The translations under genes and the position numbers were made by a program. From DASXMX01 sp036794395 (GTDB lineage Bacteria; Planctomycetota; Phycisphaerae; Tepidisphaerales; Tepidisphaeraceae), in the NCBI GenBank assembly GCA_036794395.1, contig DAIRGS010000035.1:1-36420 (forward strand): 36,420 nt of DNA, read 5' to 3'. Shown in pieces: positions 22,795 through 33,420 of the stretch (positions are counted from its first letter, which is position 1; the number at the start of each line of letters is the position of its first letter). The notes beneath the pieces were generated by a model that saw only the letters and a program-made list of their open reading frames with translations, was not told the DNA's origin and made no database searches.

Positions 22795-25700
22795 ATGAAA
22801 CTGCCCGCTACGCGCGCATCGTTTTCTTCCCGAAATCGCACGAGCAAGGCAAAGCTCAAGCACGCGTGCTTCCAGGTGCAATCCCTGGAATCCCGAGTAC
22901 TTCTCAGCAATTCTCTCTGGACCCCCATCGGTCCCGCGCCTCTGAACAACGGCAGCAGCGGCCGCATCACCGCGCTGGCCGCCGACCCCACCAGCCCCAA
23001 TATTATCTATGCCGGTGCTGCCGGCGGTGGCATCTGGAAAACAATCGACGGCGGATCCTCCTGGAACCCCCTCACCGACAGCCAATCCACGCTCTTCACC
23101 GGCGCGATTGCCGTCGCCCCAAGTAACACCAGCGTCATCTACGCCGGCACCGGTGAAGCCGACAACTCCCCGCTCGCGTTCTATGGACGCGGCGTACTCA
23201 AAAGCACCAACGCCGGCGCCACATGGACACTCACGGGCAACAGCTCGTTCAATCAGAAAACGATCTCGCAGGTCGCGGTCGATCCCACCAACGCCAGTAT
23301 CGTCTACGCAGCGGTGACCACCGTCGGACAAAACACGGTTGCCGGCGGAACAGGTGTCTGGAAAAGCATCGACGGCGGAACGTCCTGGACCAACATGACC
23401 GCCACCGCAGCCGTCCCGCTCAATTCCACTCTCCCCTACACCGACATTCAAATCGACCGCAGCAACCCCCTGCATCTTCTCACCGCCATTGGCGGTGCGA
23501 ATGCCGTCAGCGGCATCTATGTCTCCAACAATGGCGGAACCTCATGGGCCGCTCAGGGTGGCGGCCTCCCCACCGGGACCTCGCTCGGCTGGACGCGCAT
23601 TGCCTTCGCCCCCTCCAACACCCAGGACATCTACGCAACGTTCGTAAATAACGGCAACGGCAATCTTCTCAGCGCCTGGACCAGTATTAATGGCGGCACC
23701 AACTGGACCCAGCTCGCCGCAACCCCAAACTATCTCCTGGGCCAGGGAAACTACGCCGATACGCTCATCGTCGACCCGCGAAATCCCGCCATCGTCTATG
23801 CCGCCGGCGGCAGTGGAGCCAACAGCATCATCGAAACCACCAATTCCGGTGCAACCTGGTCCGACATCTCCACCGCCGTCTCGGGCCAAAGCCCCCACGC
23901 CATGCATCACGCAATTGCAGTAGATGCAATCGGACGGATCATCGATGGCACCGACGGTGGCGTGTGGCGCCTCGATAACCCCCTGCCCGGCGTACAAGCC
24001 TGGACCAATATCACCTCAAACCTGCAGGTGGCTGAACTGCTCGGTGGCGCCCTCGATCCCACGAACCCCAACAGCGCCATTGCCGGCGGCCAGGGCAATG
24101 CCGTCAATCAATACACCGGCAGTACCGTCTGGACAGTCCGCGATTCCAGCGAGAGCGGCCCCGCCAAGATCAATCCCCAAACGACTACAACCCTCTATCA
24201 CCAGTTGCCTTCCAACTCCTCCTTCGGCTCAAGCGGCATCTTCCGTCGCAGCCTTGATGGCGGCGTGACCTGGGCCAATGCCACCACCGGCATGACAGTC
24301 GCCGATCCGCAAAACACCTATGCCCCCTTCGTCGTCGATCCGGGCAATGGCAATCACGTCCTCTTCGGCACCAACCGCGTCTACGAAACCACCACCGGCA
24401 GCTCCGCCACGCTCACCTGGGCGCCCATCAGCACCACCAACCTCAATGGTTGGACCACTACCGGAAACATCGCCGCCCTGGCCCTGGCGCCTTCCAGCCC
24501 CACTACGATCTATGCCTCGGCCGGCGGACATCTTTTCGTCACCACCAACGACGGAGCGGCCTGGACCCAGCATGACGCGCCCCAGACACTCACCACGTTG
24601 CTCGTTGATCCTGCCAACTCGCTGATTTGCTACGGACTGACCTCCACCTTCGGAATCCCGCACGTATACAAAACCATCGACGGGGGAGTTACCTGGAACA
24701 GCATCAGCGGCAATCTTCCCGACCTGCCCGCCTACTCGATCGCGATCAACGCCGCGGCAAGCACGCTGTATGTCGGCAATGACAACGGCGTCTACGCCAC
24801 CACCGATGGCGGGACAACCTGGGCCTCCTACGGCGCTGCCATGCCCAACGTCCAGGTCCGCGATCTTGAATTCAACGCCACCACCAATACCCTCGCCGCC
24901 TTCACCCTCGGACGCGGCGTATTCCAGATCTCAACCTCTCTCCCCGCTCCCATCGTCGTTAACACCACCCTCGACGAAACCACGCCCGCCGATGGGCTGA
25001 CCTCGCTGCGCGAGGCTGTCACGCAGGCCAATATTTCCGGCGGCCTCATTACCTTCGATCCCACGCTCGTCGGTGGAACACTCACACTCACCCCCGCCAA
25101 CGGTAATATCTCCATCTCTACCGGCGTTACCATCAATGGCCCCTCATCTCGAGCGCTAACCATCACTGCCGGCAGCGGCGCGGCCCTTGAAATCGCCGGC
25201 GCCGCATCGGTCACCCTCTCTGACTTCGTCATCACCGGCACCGGCACCGTCCTTCAAGTCGATGCAACGGGACAAGCTCAACTCCAGGATGTGACCGTCA
25301 GCGGAGGTATCACCGACAACGGCTCTCTCAACTTCTATCAGGCCATCAACGATTCTGTCTCCGGCGCTATTGGCGGCACTGGCTCACTGACCAAGATCGG
25401 ATCACAAACCCTTACGCTCAATGGCGCCAGCTCCTACGCCGGCGGCACCACCATCCTCGCCGGCACACTTCAGGGCAGCACCAACGCCATCACCGGCAAT
25501 ATCACCGTCACCAACCCTGGGAATCTCGCCATCGACGAATCGAGCCTGCCGTCCGCCACCGGCACCTTTACCGGCGCAGTCAGCGGCACCGGAACCATCC
25601 GCGTGCTCGGCCCTGCATCAACTCTGGTCATGGCCAACACCGCAACCTTCACCAATTCCGGCGCAATCGCGATCGACGCCGGATCGACGCTTACCGCCGC

Positions 25701-28653
25701 CGCCACCAATAATCTAAACGCCACCGCGACGCTCTGGGTCGACGGAGCGCTCAACCTCGGCGGATTCAATCAATCGGTCGGCGGCATCAATGGGCCCGCC
25801 GCCGCGCTGGTCTATAACCTCAGCACACAAGCCAATCTCACCGCTAAACTCACGGCCGGTGGAAATGGCGCTTACACCGTCTTTACCGGTACGCTCGAAA
25901 ATGTCCCCAATGGTTCGGGAAACGGGGGCATCCTCGCGTTTCAGAAAAACGGGCCGGGCGTCCTCACGCTCCTCTCGGCCAACACCCTCACCGGCGGCGT
26001 AACCCTTGCCGGCGGTACGCTCAACCTCAATAATGGCGCCGCCCTCGGGACCGGCCGGTTCACCATCAGCGGCGGAATCCTCGACAACACAACCTTCGCC
26101 CCCATCACCCTTACCAACAATAATCTTGAGACATGGTCGGGCGATTTCACGTTCACCGGCACCAATGCCATGAATCTAGGCACCGGCGCCGTCACGCTCG
26201 CCGCCAGCCCTACCATCACCGTCAACCTCAACCCGCTCACGGTTGGAGGCATCATCTCCGGATCGTTCGGCCTCGGTAAGTCCGGCCTCGGAAACCTCAT
26301 CCTCACCGGCGCAAACAACTACAACGCCGGCACCACCATCAACGCCGGTACCCTCATCGGCAACACAACCTCCCTCCAGGGCCTCATCACTGATAATTCA
26401 TTGCTGAACTTTGATCAGACCATCAACGCCGTCACCGATGGAACCTTCACCGGCAGCGTCACCGGCTTTGGCGCGATCAATATCCTCAACGGCACCGTCC
26501 GTCTTGCAACCGCCGACCTCCTCCGCAATTTCGGCGCGACAAACGTCGCCGGAAAATTAGTCGGCCCTGCCGTGGGTGGAACCAACGCGTTCAGCAATAT
26601 TTCCTCCTACCTCGTTACCGGCACCCTCGATCTTGGCGCTTCCAGCCAGACCATCGCGTCCCTGTCGGGCACCGGAACCGTCTATCACTTCCAGCCCGCC
26701 GGCCAACCCACTTTGGCAACCCTCACACTCGGTGGCGACGACTCCAGCACCCTCTTCACCGGACTCATTCTCGACACCGCCCCCGCCTCAGGTAATGGCG
26801 GCACGCTCGCACTCAATAAACTCGGGCTTGGAACGTTCACGATCACCGGCGCCAACACCTTCTCCGGCGGCCTTACCGTCGCCTCCGGTATCCTCGGCGT
26901 CGGCCCTTCCCCAACCACATCGGATCCCATGGGTTCCGGCCCCGTCGTACTCAACGGTGGCGACCTCGCACTCAATGGCCGCATCGGTGCAACCGCCCAG
27001 CAAATCGTCCCCGCCACCGGATACAACCAGGATCTGGTCGTCGAAACCGGCACCGCCCCCGCCAACGCCGTCTCCGTCACCACCTCAACCGTCGATTCCA
27101 CCTTCGTCTGGTACGAAAAAGGCTACAACGGGCAAGCTACGACCGGGTTCCCCACCAACAACACCCCCTTCGTCAGCGCCACCAACGCCGCCGTCAGCTT
27201 CCAGCTCCAGCCCTACAACGCAAACAACGTCGCGTTCATCCCCGGCGGTAATGGATCGGTCTCGCTGACCCTCGCCACCCCCACTGCATTTTCGACAATC
27301 AACGTACTTGCAACATCCGCGAACGGCGGCGCGGGCCTCGTCGCGCAGCTCAACTTCGCCGATGGCAGCACCGTCTTTACCCAGTTCTCGATCTCCGACT
27401 GGTTCTCCACCACCGCCACCAACACCGCATACACCGCCGGCGGACGCGCCACCCGCTCAACTGGCGCCGTCAGCGTTACCGCCGGCCTGGGCCGCCTGTT
27501 CGAATACGATTTCACCCTTCCCATCACCAGCCAGAACATCCCGCTCGCAAGCATCACGTTCCTCGAAGCCAGCGGCAATCAGGTCGGCGTCTATGCCCTG
27601 AGCGGCACCGCGGTCGCCGTACCCACGACCCAGTCCTACCCCAATGCCGTCTCGGTGCTCAGCGGCTCCTCCATTGATGTCGAAGGCTCACTCGCCGCAT
27701 CCCTCGGGAACCTCACCATCGCCGGCACCCAGCTCTCCCTCACCGGCCCGGCCAATACATCGCTCTCCTTCGGCGCAACAACCCTCACCGGCAACGCTAT
27801 ACTCGATACCTCGACAGGCACCACCCTTTCCCTCGGCGCTGTAGGCGAAACCTCCGGCCCGCGCTCCCTGTCCAAATCCAGCCCCGGAACACTGATCCTC
27901 ACCGCCGCCGATACCTACACCGGTTCCACCACCGTTACCGCCGGTACGCTCATCGCCAACGTCGCCAATTCCCTCCCGGCCAACCGCCCTGTATCCATCA
28001 GCGCCAACGGCACCGTCGTTCTCGCCCAGAGCACCCCCTCCTTCACAACCACCACCGGACTGATCACGATCGCCAACGGCGGCAAACTCGATATCTCCAA
28101 CAACACCCTCTTTATCAACTACGCAACCCCCGCCAACGATCCCATTGCCCTCATCAAGCAGCAGTTAACCAACGGCTACAACAACAACACCTGGACCGGT
28201 GCCGCGTCGGCATCTTCTGGAACGATCCGCTCCAGCGCCGCGGCTCTCAATCCCAATGTCTTTAACGTGGGATATGCCGACTCCGCCGACGGTTCCAATG
28301 TGAACACGACACCCAACACGATCGAAATCAAATATACGCTCAACGGTGACGCCACCCTAAACGGGTCCGTCGACATCTTCGACCTCAATGCGTTGCTCCC
28401 CCACTTTAATAGCACCGGCATCTGGACTAGCGGCGACTCCACCTACACCGGAACCGTGGACATTTTCGACCTCAACGCCCTGTTGCCCAACTTCAATCAC
28501 ACCCTTCCCGCCATTTCTCCCGCCCTCGCCTCGCCGGCTGCTACAGGGTCCACAGCATCCCAACTCTCCGCCGCCGCTGTCGTCGCCTCCGCGTCGGTCG
28601 ATACGACGACGCCACAACCTGTAAAGTCGTCGTCGAAAAAACGGAGACGATGA
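22795..28653 (+). CDS. Giant LEPR-xLL protein: BNR-type propeller, beta-helix/autotransporter-strand repeats and dockerin-like domain
   Basis: The 1952-residue protein begins at ATG 22795 behind a GGAGG site. A basic leader with LESRVLLS (residues 31-38) is followed by a sialidase/BNR-type beta-propeller region (about 42-715) with repeats such as GGGIWKTIDGGSSWNPL and ATTDGGTTWASYG. A segment with TSLREAVTQAN (CSLREA-like) opens a parallel beta-helix. Five autotransporter-associated strand repeats follow (for example ASSYAGGTTILAGTL, ANNYNAGTTINAGTL, ADTYTGSTTVTAGTL). Residues 1851-1905 are dockerin-like, with two DIFDLNALLPxFN motifs. The tail ends SSKKRRR. It is presumably exported to the surface. 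No glycosidase catalytic set is evident, so enzyme activity is not claimed. Very high Thr/Gly/Ala/Asn content fits an extracellular protein. Confidence 0.85.
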   Translation: MKLPATRASFSSRNRTSKAKLKHACFQVQSLESRVLLSNSLWTPIGPAPLNNGSSGRITALAADPTSPNIIYAGAAGGGIWKTIDGGSSWNPLTDSQSTLFTGAIAVAPSNTSVIYAGTGEADNSPLAFYGRGVLKSTNAGATWTLTGNSSFNQKTISQVAVDPTNASIVYAAVTTVGQNTVAGGTGVWKSIDGGTSWTNMTATAAVPLNSTLPYTDIQIDRSNPLHLLTAIGGANAVSGIYVSNNGGTSWAAQGGGLPTGTSLGWTRIAFAPSNTQDIYATFVNNGNGNLLSAWTSINGGTNWTQLAATPNYLLGQGNYADTLIVDPRNPAIVYAAGGSGANSIIETTNSGATWSDISTAVSGQSPHAMHHAIAVDAIGRIIDGTDGGVWRLDNPLPGVQAWTNITSNLQVAELLGGALDPTNPNSAIAGGQGNAVNQYTGSTVWTVRDSSESGPAKINPQTTTTLYHQLPSNSSFGSSGIFRRSLDGGVTWANATTGMTVADPQNTYAPFVVDPGNGNHVLFGTNRVYETTTGSSATLTWAPISTTNLNGWTTTGNIAALALAPSSPTTIYASAGGHLFVTTNDGAAWTQHDAPQTLTTLLVDPANSLICYGLTSTFGIPHVYKTIDGGVTWNSISGNLPDLPAYSIAINAAASTLYVGNDNGVYATTDGGTTWASYGAAMPNVQVRDLEFNATTNTLAAFTLGRGVFQISTSLPAPIVVNTTLDETTPADGLTSLREAVTQANISGGLITFDPTLVGGTLTLTPANGNISISTGVTINGPSSRALTITAGSGAALEIAGAASVTLSDFVITGTGTVLQVDATGQAQLQDVTVSGGITDNGSLNFYQAINDSVSGAIGGTGSLTKIGSQTLTLNGASSYAGGTTILAGTLQGSTNAITGNITVTNPGNLAIDESSLPSATGTFTGAVSGTGTIRVLGPASTLVMANTATFTNSGAIAIDAGSTLTAAATNNLNATATLWVDGALNLGGFNQSVGGINGPAAALVYNLSTQANLTAKLTAGGNGAYTVFTGTLENVPNGSGNGGILAFQKNGPGVLTLLSANTLTGGVTLAGGTLNLNNGAALGTGRFTISGGILDNTTFAPITLTNNNLETWSGDFTFTGTNAMNLGTGAVTLAASPTITVNLNPLTVGGIISGSFGLGKSGLGNLILTGANNYNAGTTINAGTLIGNTTSLQGLITDNSLLNFDQTINAVTDGTFTGSVTGFGAINILNGTVRLATADLLRNFGATNVAGKLVGPAVGGTNAFSNISSYLVTGTLDLGASSQTIASLSGTGTVYHFQPAGQPTLATLTLGGDDSSTLFTGLILDTAPASGNGGTLALNKLGLGTFTITGANTFSGGLTVASGILGVGPSPTTSDPMGSGPVVLNGGDLALNGRIGATAQQIVPATGYNQDLVVETGTAPANAVSVTTSTVDSTFVWYEKGYNGQATTGFPTNNTPFVSATNAAVSFQLQPYNANNVAFIPGGNGSVSLTLATPTAFSTINVLATSANGGAGLVAQLNFADGSTVFTQFSISDWFSTTATNTAYTAGGRATRSTGAVSVTAGLGRLFEYDFTLPITSQNIPLASITFLEASGNQVGVYALSGTAVAVPTTQSYPNAVSVLSGSSIDVEGSLAASLGNLTIAGTQLSLTGPANTSLSFGATTLTGNAILDTSTGTTLSLGAVGETSGPRSLSKSSPGTLILTAADTYTGSTTVTAGTLIANVANSLPANRPVSISANGTVVLAQSTPSFTTTTGLITIANGGKLDISNNTLFINYATPANDPIALIKQQLTNGYNNNTWTGAASASSGTIRSSAAALNPNVFNVGYADSADGSNVNTTPNTIEIKYTLNGDATLNGSVDIFDLNALLPHFNSTGIWTSGDSTYTGTVDIFDLNALLPNFNHTLPAISPALASPAATGSTASQLSAAAVVASASVDTTTPQPVKSSSKKRRR

Positions 28654-28771
28654 ATTCCACTCGACCAACACGAAACTACGCCCCCATACGGCAAGGCATG
28701 CGCGGCGCATCTTGCGTCCGTGATTTTCACACCGGCTCCGCACCTCCGCCGGGAGATCTGGAATCTCAGAA

Positions 28772-31700
28772 TCAGTAGCTGTTCAGCAGCACTGAAATCG
28801 TGTGGCCCAAGTAGTCGGCCACCACGATGTCCAGCTTCCCGTCCCCATTCACGTCCGCGATTGCCGCGTAGCACGGGTGCGCTCCCACCGCCAGCGTTTG
28901 CTCCGCCTGGAACGTCCCGTCCCCATTGCCCAGCAGCACGCTCACGCTGTTGTCGTACTCGTTCACCGCCACCAGGTCCAGCTTCCCGTCGCCGTTCAGG
29001 TCCACCGCGTGCACGTCCCGCGTGTAGTTTCCCGCATCGAACGGCGTCTGCGCCCCAAACGTCCCGTTCCCATTGCCCACCAGCACGCTTACGCTCCCAA
29101 ACGTCGAAACGTTCGACACGATCAAATCGGCCTTCCCATCCCCGTTCACGTCGCCGACCGCAACCATATTGGCATACCCCACAATCTCGGTCGCGTACGT
29201 GTGCGCCGCCCCGAACGTTCCGTTCCCGTTGCCCATTAAAACGCTCACCTTATGCTGAAACCCGTTGGCCACCACCAGGTCCGGCTTCCCGTCCCCGTCA
29301 AAATCCGCCACCGCCACCGAATACCCGAATCCGCCCGATGCAAACGTCTGCTCCGCCCCGAACGTCCCGTTGCCATTGCCCAGCAGCACATCCACCGCCG
29401 AGCCGTAGAGGTTGGTGGCAACGATGTCCGCCTTGCCATCGCCATTGACGTCCGCCACCACCAGCGCCCACGGAGCCGCCGCGGCAAACGTAGTCGGCGA
29501 AGAGAACGTCCCGTTTCCGTTGCCCAGCAGCACGGCAATGCTGTTGGACGTCAGGTTCGCCGCGATCACGTCCAGCTTGCCGTCCGCGTTGACGTCGGCC
29601 AGTTCGATCGCCGACGTGTACGTCCCGCCCGCCGCGAACGTGTGCGGCGCGCCGAAGCTTCCGTCCCCGTTGCCGAGCATCACCGCCACCGTACCCGAGG
29701 TTGGCAGGTCCAGCACCACGTCCGCAATCCCGTCCCCGTTCACATCCCCCATCGCAATCCACAGCGGGCTCCCCCCAACCGCAAACGTCGTCTGACCCGC
29801 TATCGCCACCGCGGCCGACGACGTGTGGTCCAGCTTCTGGTTGAAGTTCGGCAGCAGCGCATTCAGGTCGAAAATGTCCGTGGCGCCGTTCGTACTGTAA
29901 TTGAAATCACCGCTGGTCCAGGCATTGCCCGTCGTGTTGAAGTGCGGCAGCATCGCGTTCAGGTCAAAGATGTCCACGGCCTCATGCGCGTCCAAGTTCG
30001 CGTCGCCGTACAGCGTGTATTTGAGCAGGATGCTGTTCGCCGTCGGATTATCGCCCGTCCCATCCGCCGAGTCCGAGTAACCGATCCCCGTCGTGTGGCT
30101 CGGGTTCGCGGCGCCCGCGCTGGTGATGATCCCATCCGTCCCCGTCCACGCTGTCCCGTTGAAACCGTGGTTAAGGTACGTCTTGATCGTTGACAGCGGG
30201 TCCGACCCCGGCGACCCGTAGGAAATCAACATCGCGCTGTTGTTCAGGTCGAATGTGCTGTTGTTTCCGGTGCCCGAAGTGGTTGTGAGACTCCCAAGAT
30301 AGATTTCGACAAGGTCGGGAGTTGGAGTTGTCGCGACCCAAGCCGCGGCCCCGCCCGATAGGGATATGCTTGCAATCTGAACTGGCACCGGCGTGGAGGT
30401 CGCGCTGTCCAGAATGCTCGCCGGAAGCTCAATTCGAAGCTCATCATCAGATGTTGTGCCTGATATGATCGGGCTATCTCCGAAGGAGTACGGATTGGCA
30501 CTGATCCATGCTTTTCCGGTCAGCGTGAGCGTCCCCGTTGAGTTGTTCCAGGTCGAATCGCTCCCCGGTTTTATCCACGCCGGATTGGTAATCGACCGGA
30601 TCTCAAACATCGTTCCGTTCCCGCTCGATCCACCAGCCGATGTTACGCCGAACAGATTCCCCTCCGCGTCCAGAACCAACCCGCCAATCGGCGACCGTCC
30701 CACCTCCGACCCATTGAATGACTTTAGAATTGTTATGCTGCTTGCGCCCGCGGGCAATACATACGCAACGCCCGCATCGTTACTTCCCCCTTTAGTCGTG
30801 GTCCCATACAGATTGCCATTCCCATCCAGCACAACGCCCGACTTGGGAAATGCCGCGTCCGAACCGTTGAACGAGGTCAAAGAGAAGATGTCGTTGCTAC
30901 CGTGGTCCAGCTCGAAGATGGTTCCTGAGCTGCCCGCACCACCGAGGTTCGCGGCACCGTAGAGGTTACCGTTGGCATCGATCGCAAGCGTACCCTGCGG
31001 CGCGCTTCCCTGGTCTGAGCCATTCAACGCCGATAAAATACTGAATGTTCCGGACGAGCTAATCTCGAACACCTCACCGAAGTAGTTTCCCTCCGGTAAA
31101 GACCCTGTCGTGGTCGTGCCGTAAAGGTTGCCGGCTGGGTCGAACACGAGTCCCCCTCGCGGTGCTGCTCCTTTTGACGTGCTGGAAGTGTCGAAGGAAA
31201 CCAGATCAGTGATACTGTGCGTCGAAGCATCAACTTTGAACACCGTACCCGAGCCGCCCGATCCCCCGGTGCTCGTGGTTCCGTAGAGATTCCCGGCGCT
31301 GTCAATCACAAGCCCAGCTTCAGGCTGCGCGCCGTTACTGCCGTTGAAAGTCGCCAGAGTCTGAAACGGCGTTGAAGCCGAAGGGCTGTACTCGAAGACG
31401 GTCCCGTCAAAGCTACCGGTGTCTAACTCGGTCGTCCCATAAAGATTCCCGGCTGAATCAATAACCAACGCGCCGTTCGGATTCATCCCCGTTGCATTGC
31501 CGTAAAAGTTGAACTTCGTAGTGACAGTCGTGGTGCCGTGCGCGATCTCGAAGATGGTTCCGTTCTGAGCGCTGGACGTGCCGCCATAGGTCGTGCCCCA
31601 GAGGTTTCCACTGGAATCCAACACCAGTGTACCGTGCGGGTTCGCCCCGTTGGATCCCGTGAAGACGGAACTGGTGGTGATCGACAAGGCGCTCCGCGCC

Positions 31701-33244
31701 GCCGCGGCAGTCACACTCATGTTGTAGACCACCGGGGCGTCGATCCCATCGGTTGCCACGATGGTGTAGGTGCCGCCCAGATGCGTCGGCTCGGCAAGCC
31801 ACAATCCGTTGAAAGTCGCGACCCCGTTTACTGCCGTTGCCGTGGCGGTCCCTCCGGTGAACTCCACGCCGCTGCTCACACCGTTGTAATAGACCGAAAG
31901 CGTCACCTGCGAATTGTCGGTGGTGATCACGCTCCCGCCGGAGTTCTCCACCTGCACGCTCACTGTGGGGAGACCACTGATTCCAGCGCCGAGGCTGGAT
32001 GGGGGCGATGAGGCGAAAGCGAGCTTCGTTCCCGATCCGTAGCCGGCCAGGAGTGGAACCAGTACGTTGGCGATGGGGCTGCCCCGGCCGCTGGCCATGT
32101 CGTACGATGCGCTGGCGGTGTACCCGTTGCTGCCGGTTGTCACGTCCCGGAACGCGCTGGCCGGGAGGCTGTACAGCGCGGGAAGCGTTTGGCTCACTCC
32201 GTCGAGGGAACCGAGGCTATTGAGCGCGCGGCCCTGGTTGGCGATTGCAATGAGTCCGGCCCACATGGGCGTGGCGAGACTGGTACCGCCGAAACGATAA
32301 TATCCGGCGGGGCTCGAATCGTTTCCGTTCGTCGCAAGGTCTAAATACGCAACGCCCGTATCGATATTCGCGTCCATCGAAACATCCGGCGTGACGCGTT
32401 GGGTACTGCTCGCCCCGTTGACATTCCCGCTCTGATAAGTTGGCTGCGACTCGTAGCTGCTTATTCCCCCGCCGCCCAGCACCCAAGCCGATTCGCCGGC
32501 ATAGGTACCATCCGCATTGGCCGCCAGACTCGTGCCCCCGACGGAAATGACGTTCGGTGATACCGAAGGATAGTCTCGCTGAGACGCGCTCTCGTCCCCC
32601 GCCGCGACCAGGAACGTCACGCCTTGGTGACTGCTTGGCGTTGTGAATATCGAATCATGCGTCGCCTCGGTCGAGTACTCCGGAGCATCCCAGCTGTTCG
32701 AGAGGACGCTGACGCCGGAATAAGCGGCGGCCGTCAGCTCGGCGGTGTACCGGTCCCCCTCAGTGTCGGCCGCTTCGAAGACGACGATGTTCGCCATTGG
32801 CGCAATGGCGTGTGCCCACTCCACGTCCGTTGCCGCCTCATCGTCCCAGCGCGTCGTAGACGCGGTGGGTAGACTATTGAGCCCATTCTCGTCCTTAATG
32901 GTTAAGGCGGGTCCGCCCGCGACGCCGAATCGTTGCAACCCATAAAACTGATTGAAATCATCCACAGAGGTTGTCAACGTCGAATTGTTGTCCGAGACGA
33001 CGATTGCGATCGTCTGGCCCGTCCCGTCCCCTGCCGTACTGCCGAAGGCGATTTGATCCACGCCGTACGCCTGCCGAATCTGCGCGGGTGTGAACGCACT
33101 GAGAAGCACGCGGCTCTCGATGGACTCGGCGACAAACAGTGTAGCCTGCGCCATTACGGATTGGCGCCGATTGTTCCGTCGCGCTTCTCGCGGCGTCCGT
33201 CCAACCTTCAAACTGCCCAAGTGAATAGTCTTGTGCCCTGACAT
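28772..33244 (-). CDS. S53 (sedolisin-type) peptidase with GloVer repeats, dockerin-like domain and FG-GAP propeller
   Basis: The product has 1490 residues from ATG 33244, with AAAGGA 7 bases upstream; an upstream ATG at 33289 is less likely. The leader carries IESRVLLS (42-49). Residues 51-410 are an S53 serine-carboxyl peptidase: E136 and D140 in DDEAATDVEWAHA, oxyanion D217 in AAGDESA, and nucleophile S322 in GGTSLATPMWAG. The long S53 propeptide is missing; the leader passes straight to the catalytic domain. An Ig-like segment (about 420-515), seven GloVer repeats (NLYGTTxxGG, 518-890), a dockerin-like module (about 1079-1138, DIFDLNAMLPHFN) and seven FG-GAP repeats (DVNGDGKxD, 1150-1490) follow. 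It is probably an extracellular acid-type protease attached to a complex or surface. Confidence 0.88.
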   Translation of the reverse strand: MSGHKTIHLGSLKVGRTPREARRNNRRQSVMAQATLFVAESIESRVLLSAFTPAQIRQAYGVDQIAFGSTAGDGTGQTIAIVVSDNNSTLTTSVDDFNQFYGLQRFGVAGGPALTIKDENGLNSLPTASTTRWDDEAATDVEWAHAIAPMANIVVFEAADTEGDRYTAELTAAAYSGVSVLSNSWDAPEYSTEATHDSIFTTPSSHQGVTFLVAAGDESASQRDYPSVSPNVISVGGTSLAANADGTYAGESAWVLGGGGISSYESQPTYQSGNVNGASSTQRVTPDVSMDANIDTGVAYLDLATNGNDSSPAGYYRFGGTSLATPMWAGLIAIANQGRALNSLGSLDGVSQTLPALYSLPASAFRDVTTGSNGYTASASYDMASGRGSPIANVLVPLLAGYGSGTKLAFASSPPSSLGAGISGLPTVSVQVENSGGSVITTDNSQVTLSVYYNGVSSGVEFTGGTATATAVNGVATFNGLWLAEPTHLGGTYTIVATDGIDAPVVYNMSVTAAAARSALSITTSSVFTGSNGANPHGTLVLDSSGNLWGTTYGGTSSAQNGTIFEIAHGTTTVTTKFNFYGNATGMNPNGALVIDSAGNLYGTTELDTGSFDGTVFEYSPSASTPFQTLATFNGSNGAQPEAGLVIDSAGNLYGTTSTGGSGGSGTVFKVDASTHSITDLVSFDTSSTSKGAAPRGGLVFDPAGNLYGTTTTGSLPEGNYFGEVFEISSSGTFSILSALNGSDQGSAPQGTLAIDANGNLYGAANLGGAGSSGTIFELDHGSNDIFSLTSFNGSDAAFPKSGVVLDGNGNLYGTTTKGGSNDAGVAYVLPAGASSITILKSFNGSEVGRSPIGGLVLDAEGNLFGVTSAGGSSGNGTMFEIRSITNPAWIKPGSDSTWNNSTGTLTLTGKAWISANPYSFGDSPIISGTTSDDELRIELPASILDSATSTPVPVQIASISLSGGAAAWVATTPTPDLVEIYLGSLTTTSGTGNNSTFDLNNSAMLISYGSPGSDPLSTIKTYLNHGFNGTAWTGTDGIITSAGAANPSHTTGIGYSDSADGTGDNPTANSILLKYTLYGDANLDAHEAVDIFDLNAMLPHFNTTGNAWTSGDFNYSTNGATDIFDLNALLPNFNQKLDHTSSAAVAIAGQTTFAVGGSPLWIAMGDVNGDGIADVVLDLPTSGTVAVMLGNGDGSFGAPHTFAAGGTYTSAIELADVNADGKLDVIAANLTSNSIAVLLGNGNGTFSSPTTFAAAAPWALVVADVNGDGKADIVATNLYGSAVDVLLGNGNGTFGAEQTFASGGFGYSVAVADFDGDGKPDLVVANGFQHKVSVLMGNGNGTFGAAHTYATEIVGYANMVAVGDVNGDGKADLIVSNVSTFGSVSVLVGNGNGTFGAQTPFDAGNYTRDVHAVDLNGDGKLDLVAVNEYDNSVSVLLGNGDGTFQAEQTLAVGAHPCYAAIADVNGDGKLDIVVADYLGHTISVLLNSY

Positions 33245-33420
33245 GAAAGATTCCTTTCTTAGTCGGGCTTTCCGCAGGCATCGTGCCAAGCGAGCTCATC
33301 CGTTATGAACAGACACACCCCCGGCTCATCAACTGACAAGGTCAATCAGCGACTGTCTGCGAAGAACCCTCGATCACCCCCAAAGCCCAAGTAACCCAAG
33401 CAGTGACGCTCACCGCTTCT

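Noticed and set aside
29252..30193. 313-residue plus-strand frame antisense to the S53 protein
   Set aside because: Arg/Val/His-rich product made by reading the repeated FG-GAP codons backwards; no ribosome site or known domain.
33245..33420. Possible small RNA or tRNA between the S53 and GloVer genes
   Set aside because: No cloverleaf or T-run hairpin could be found by eye.
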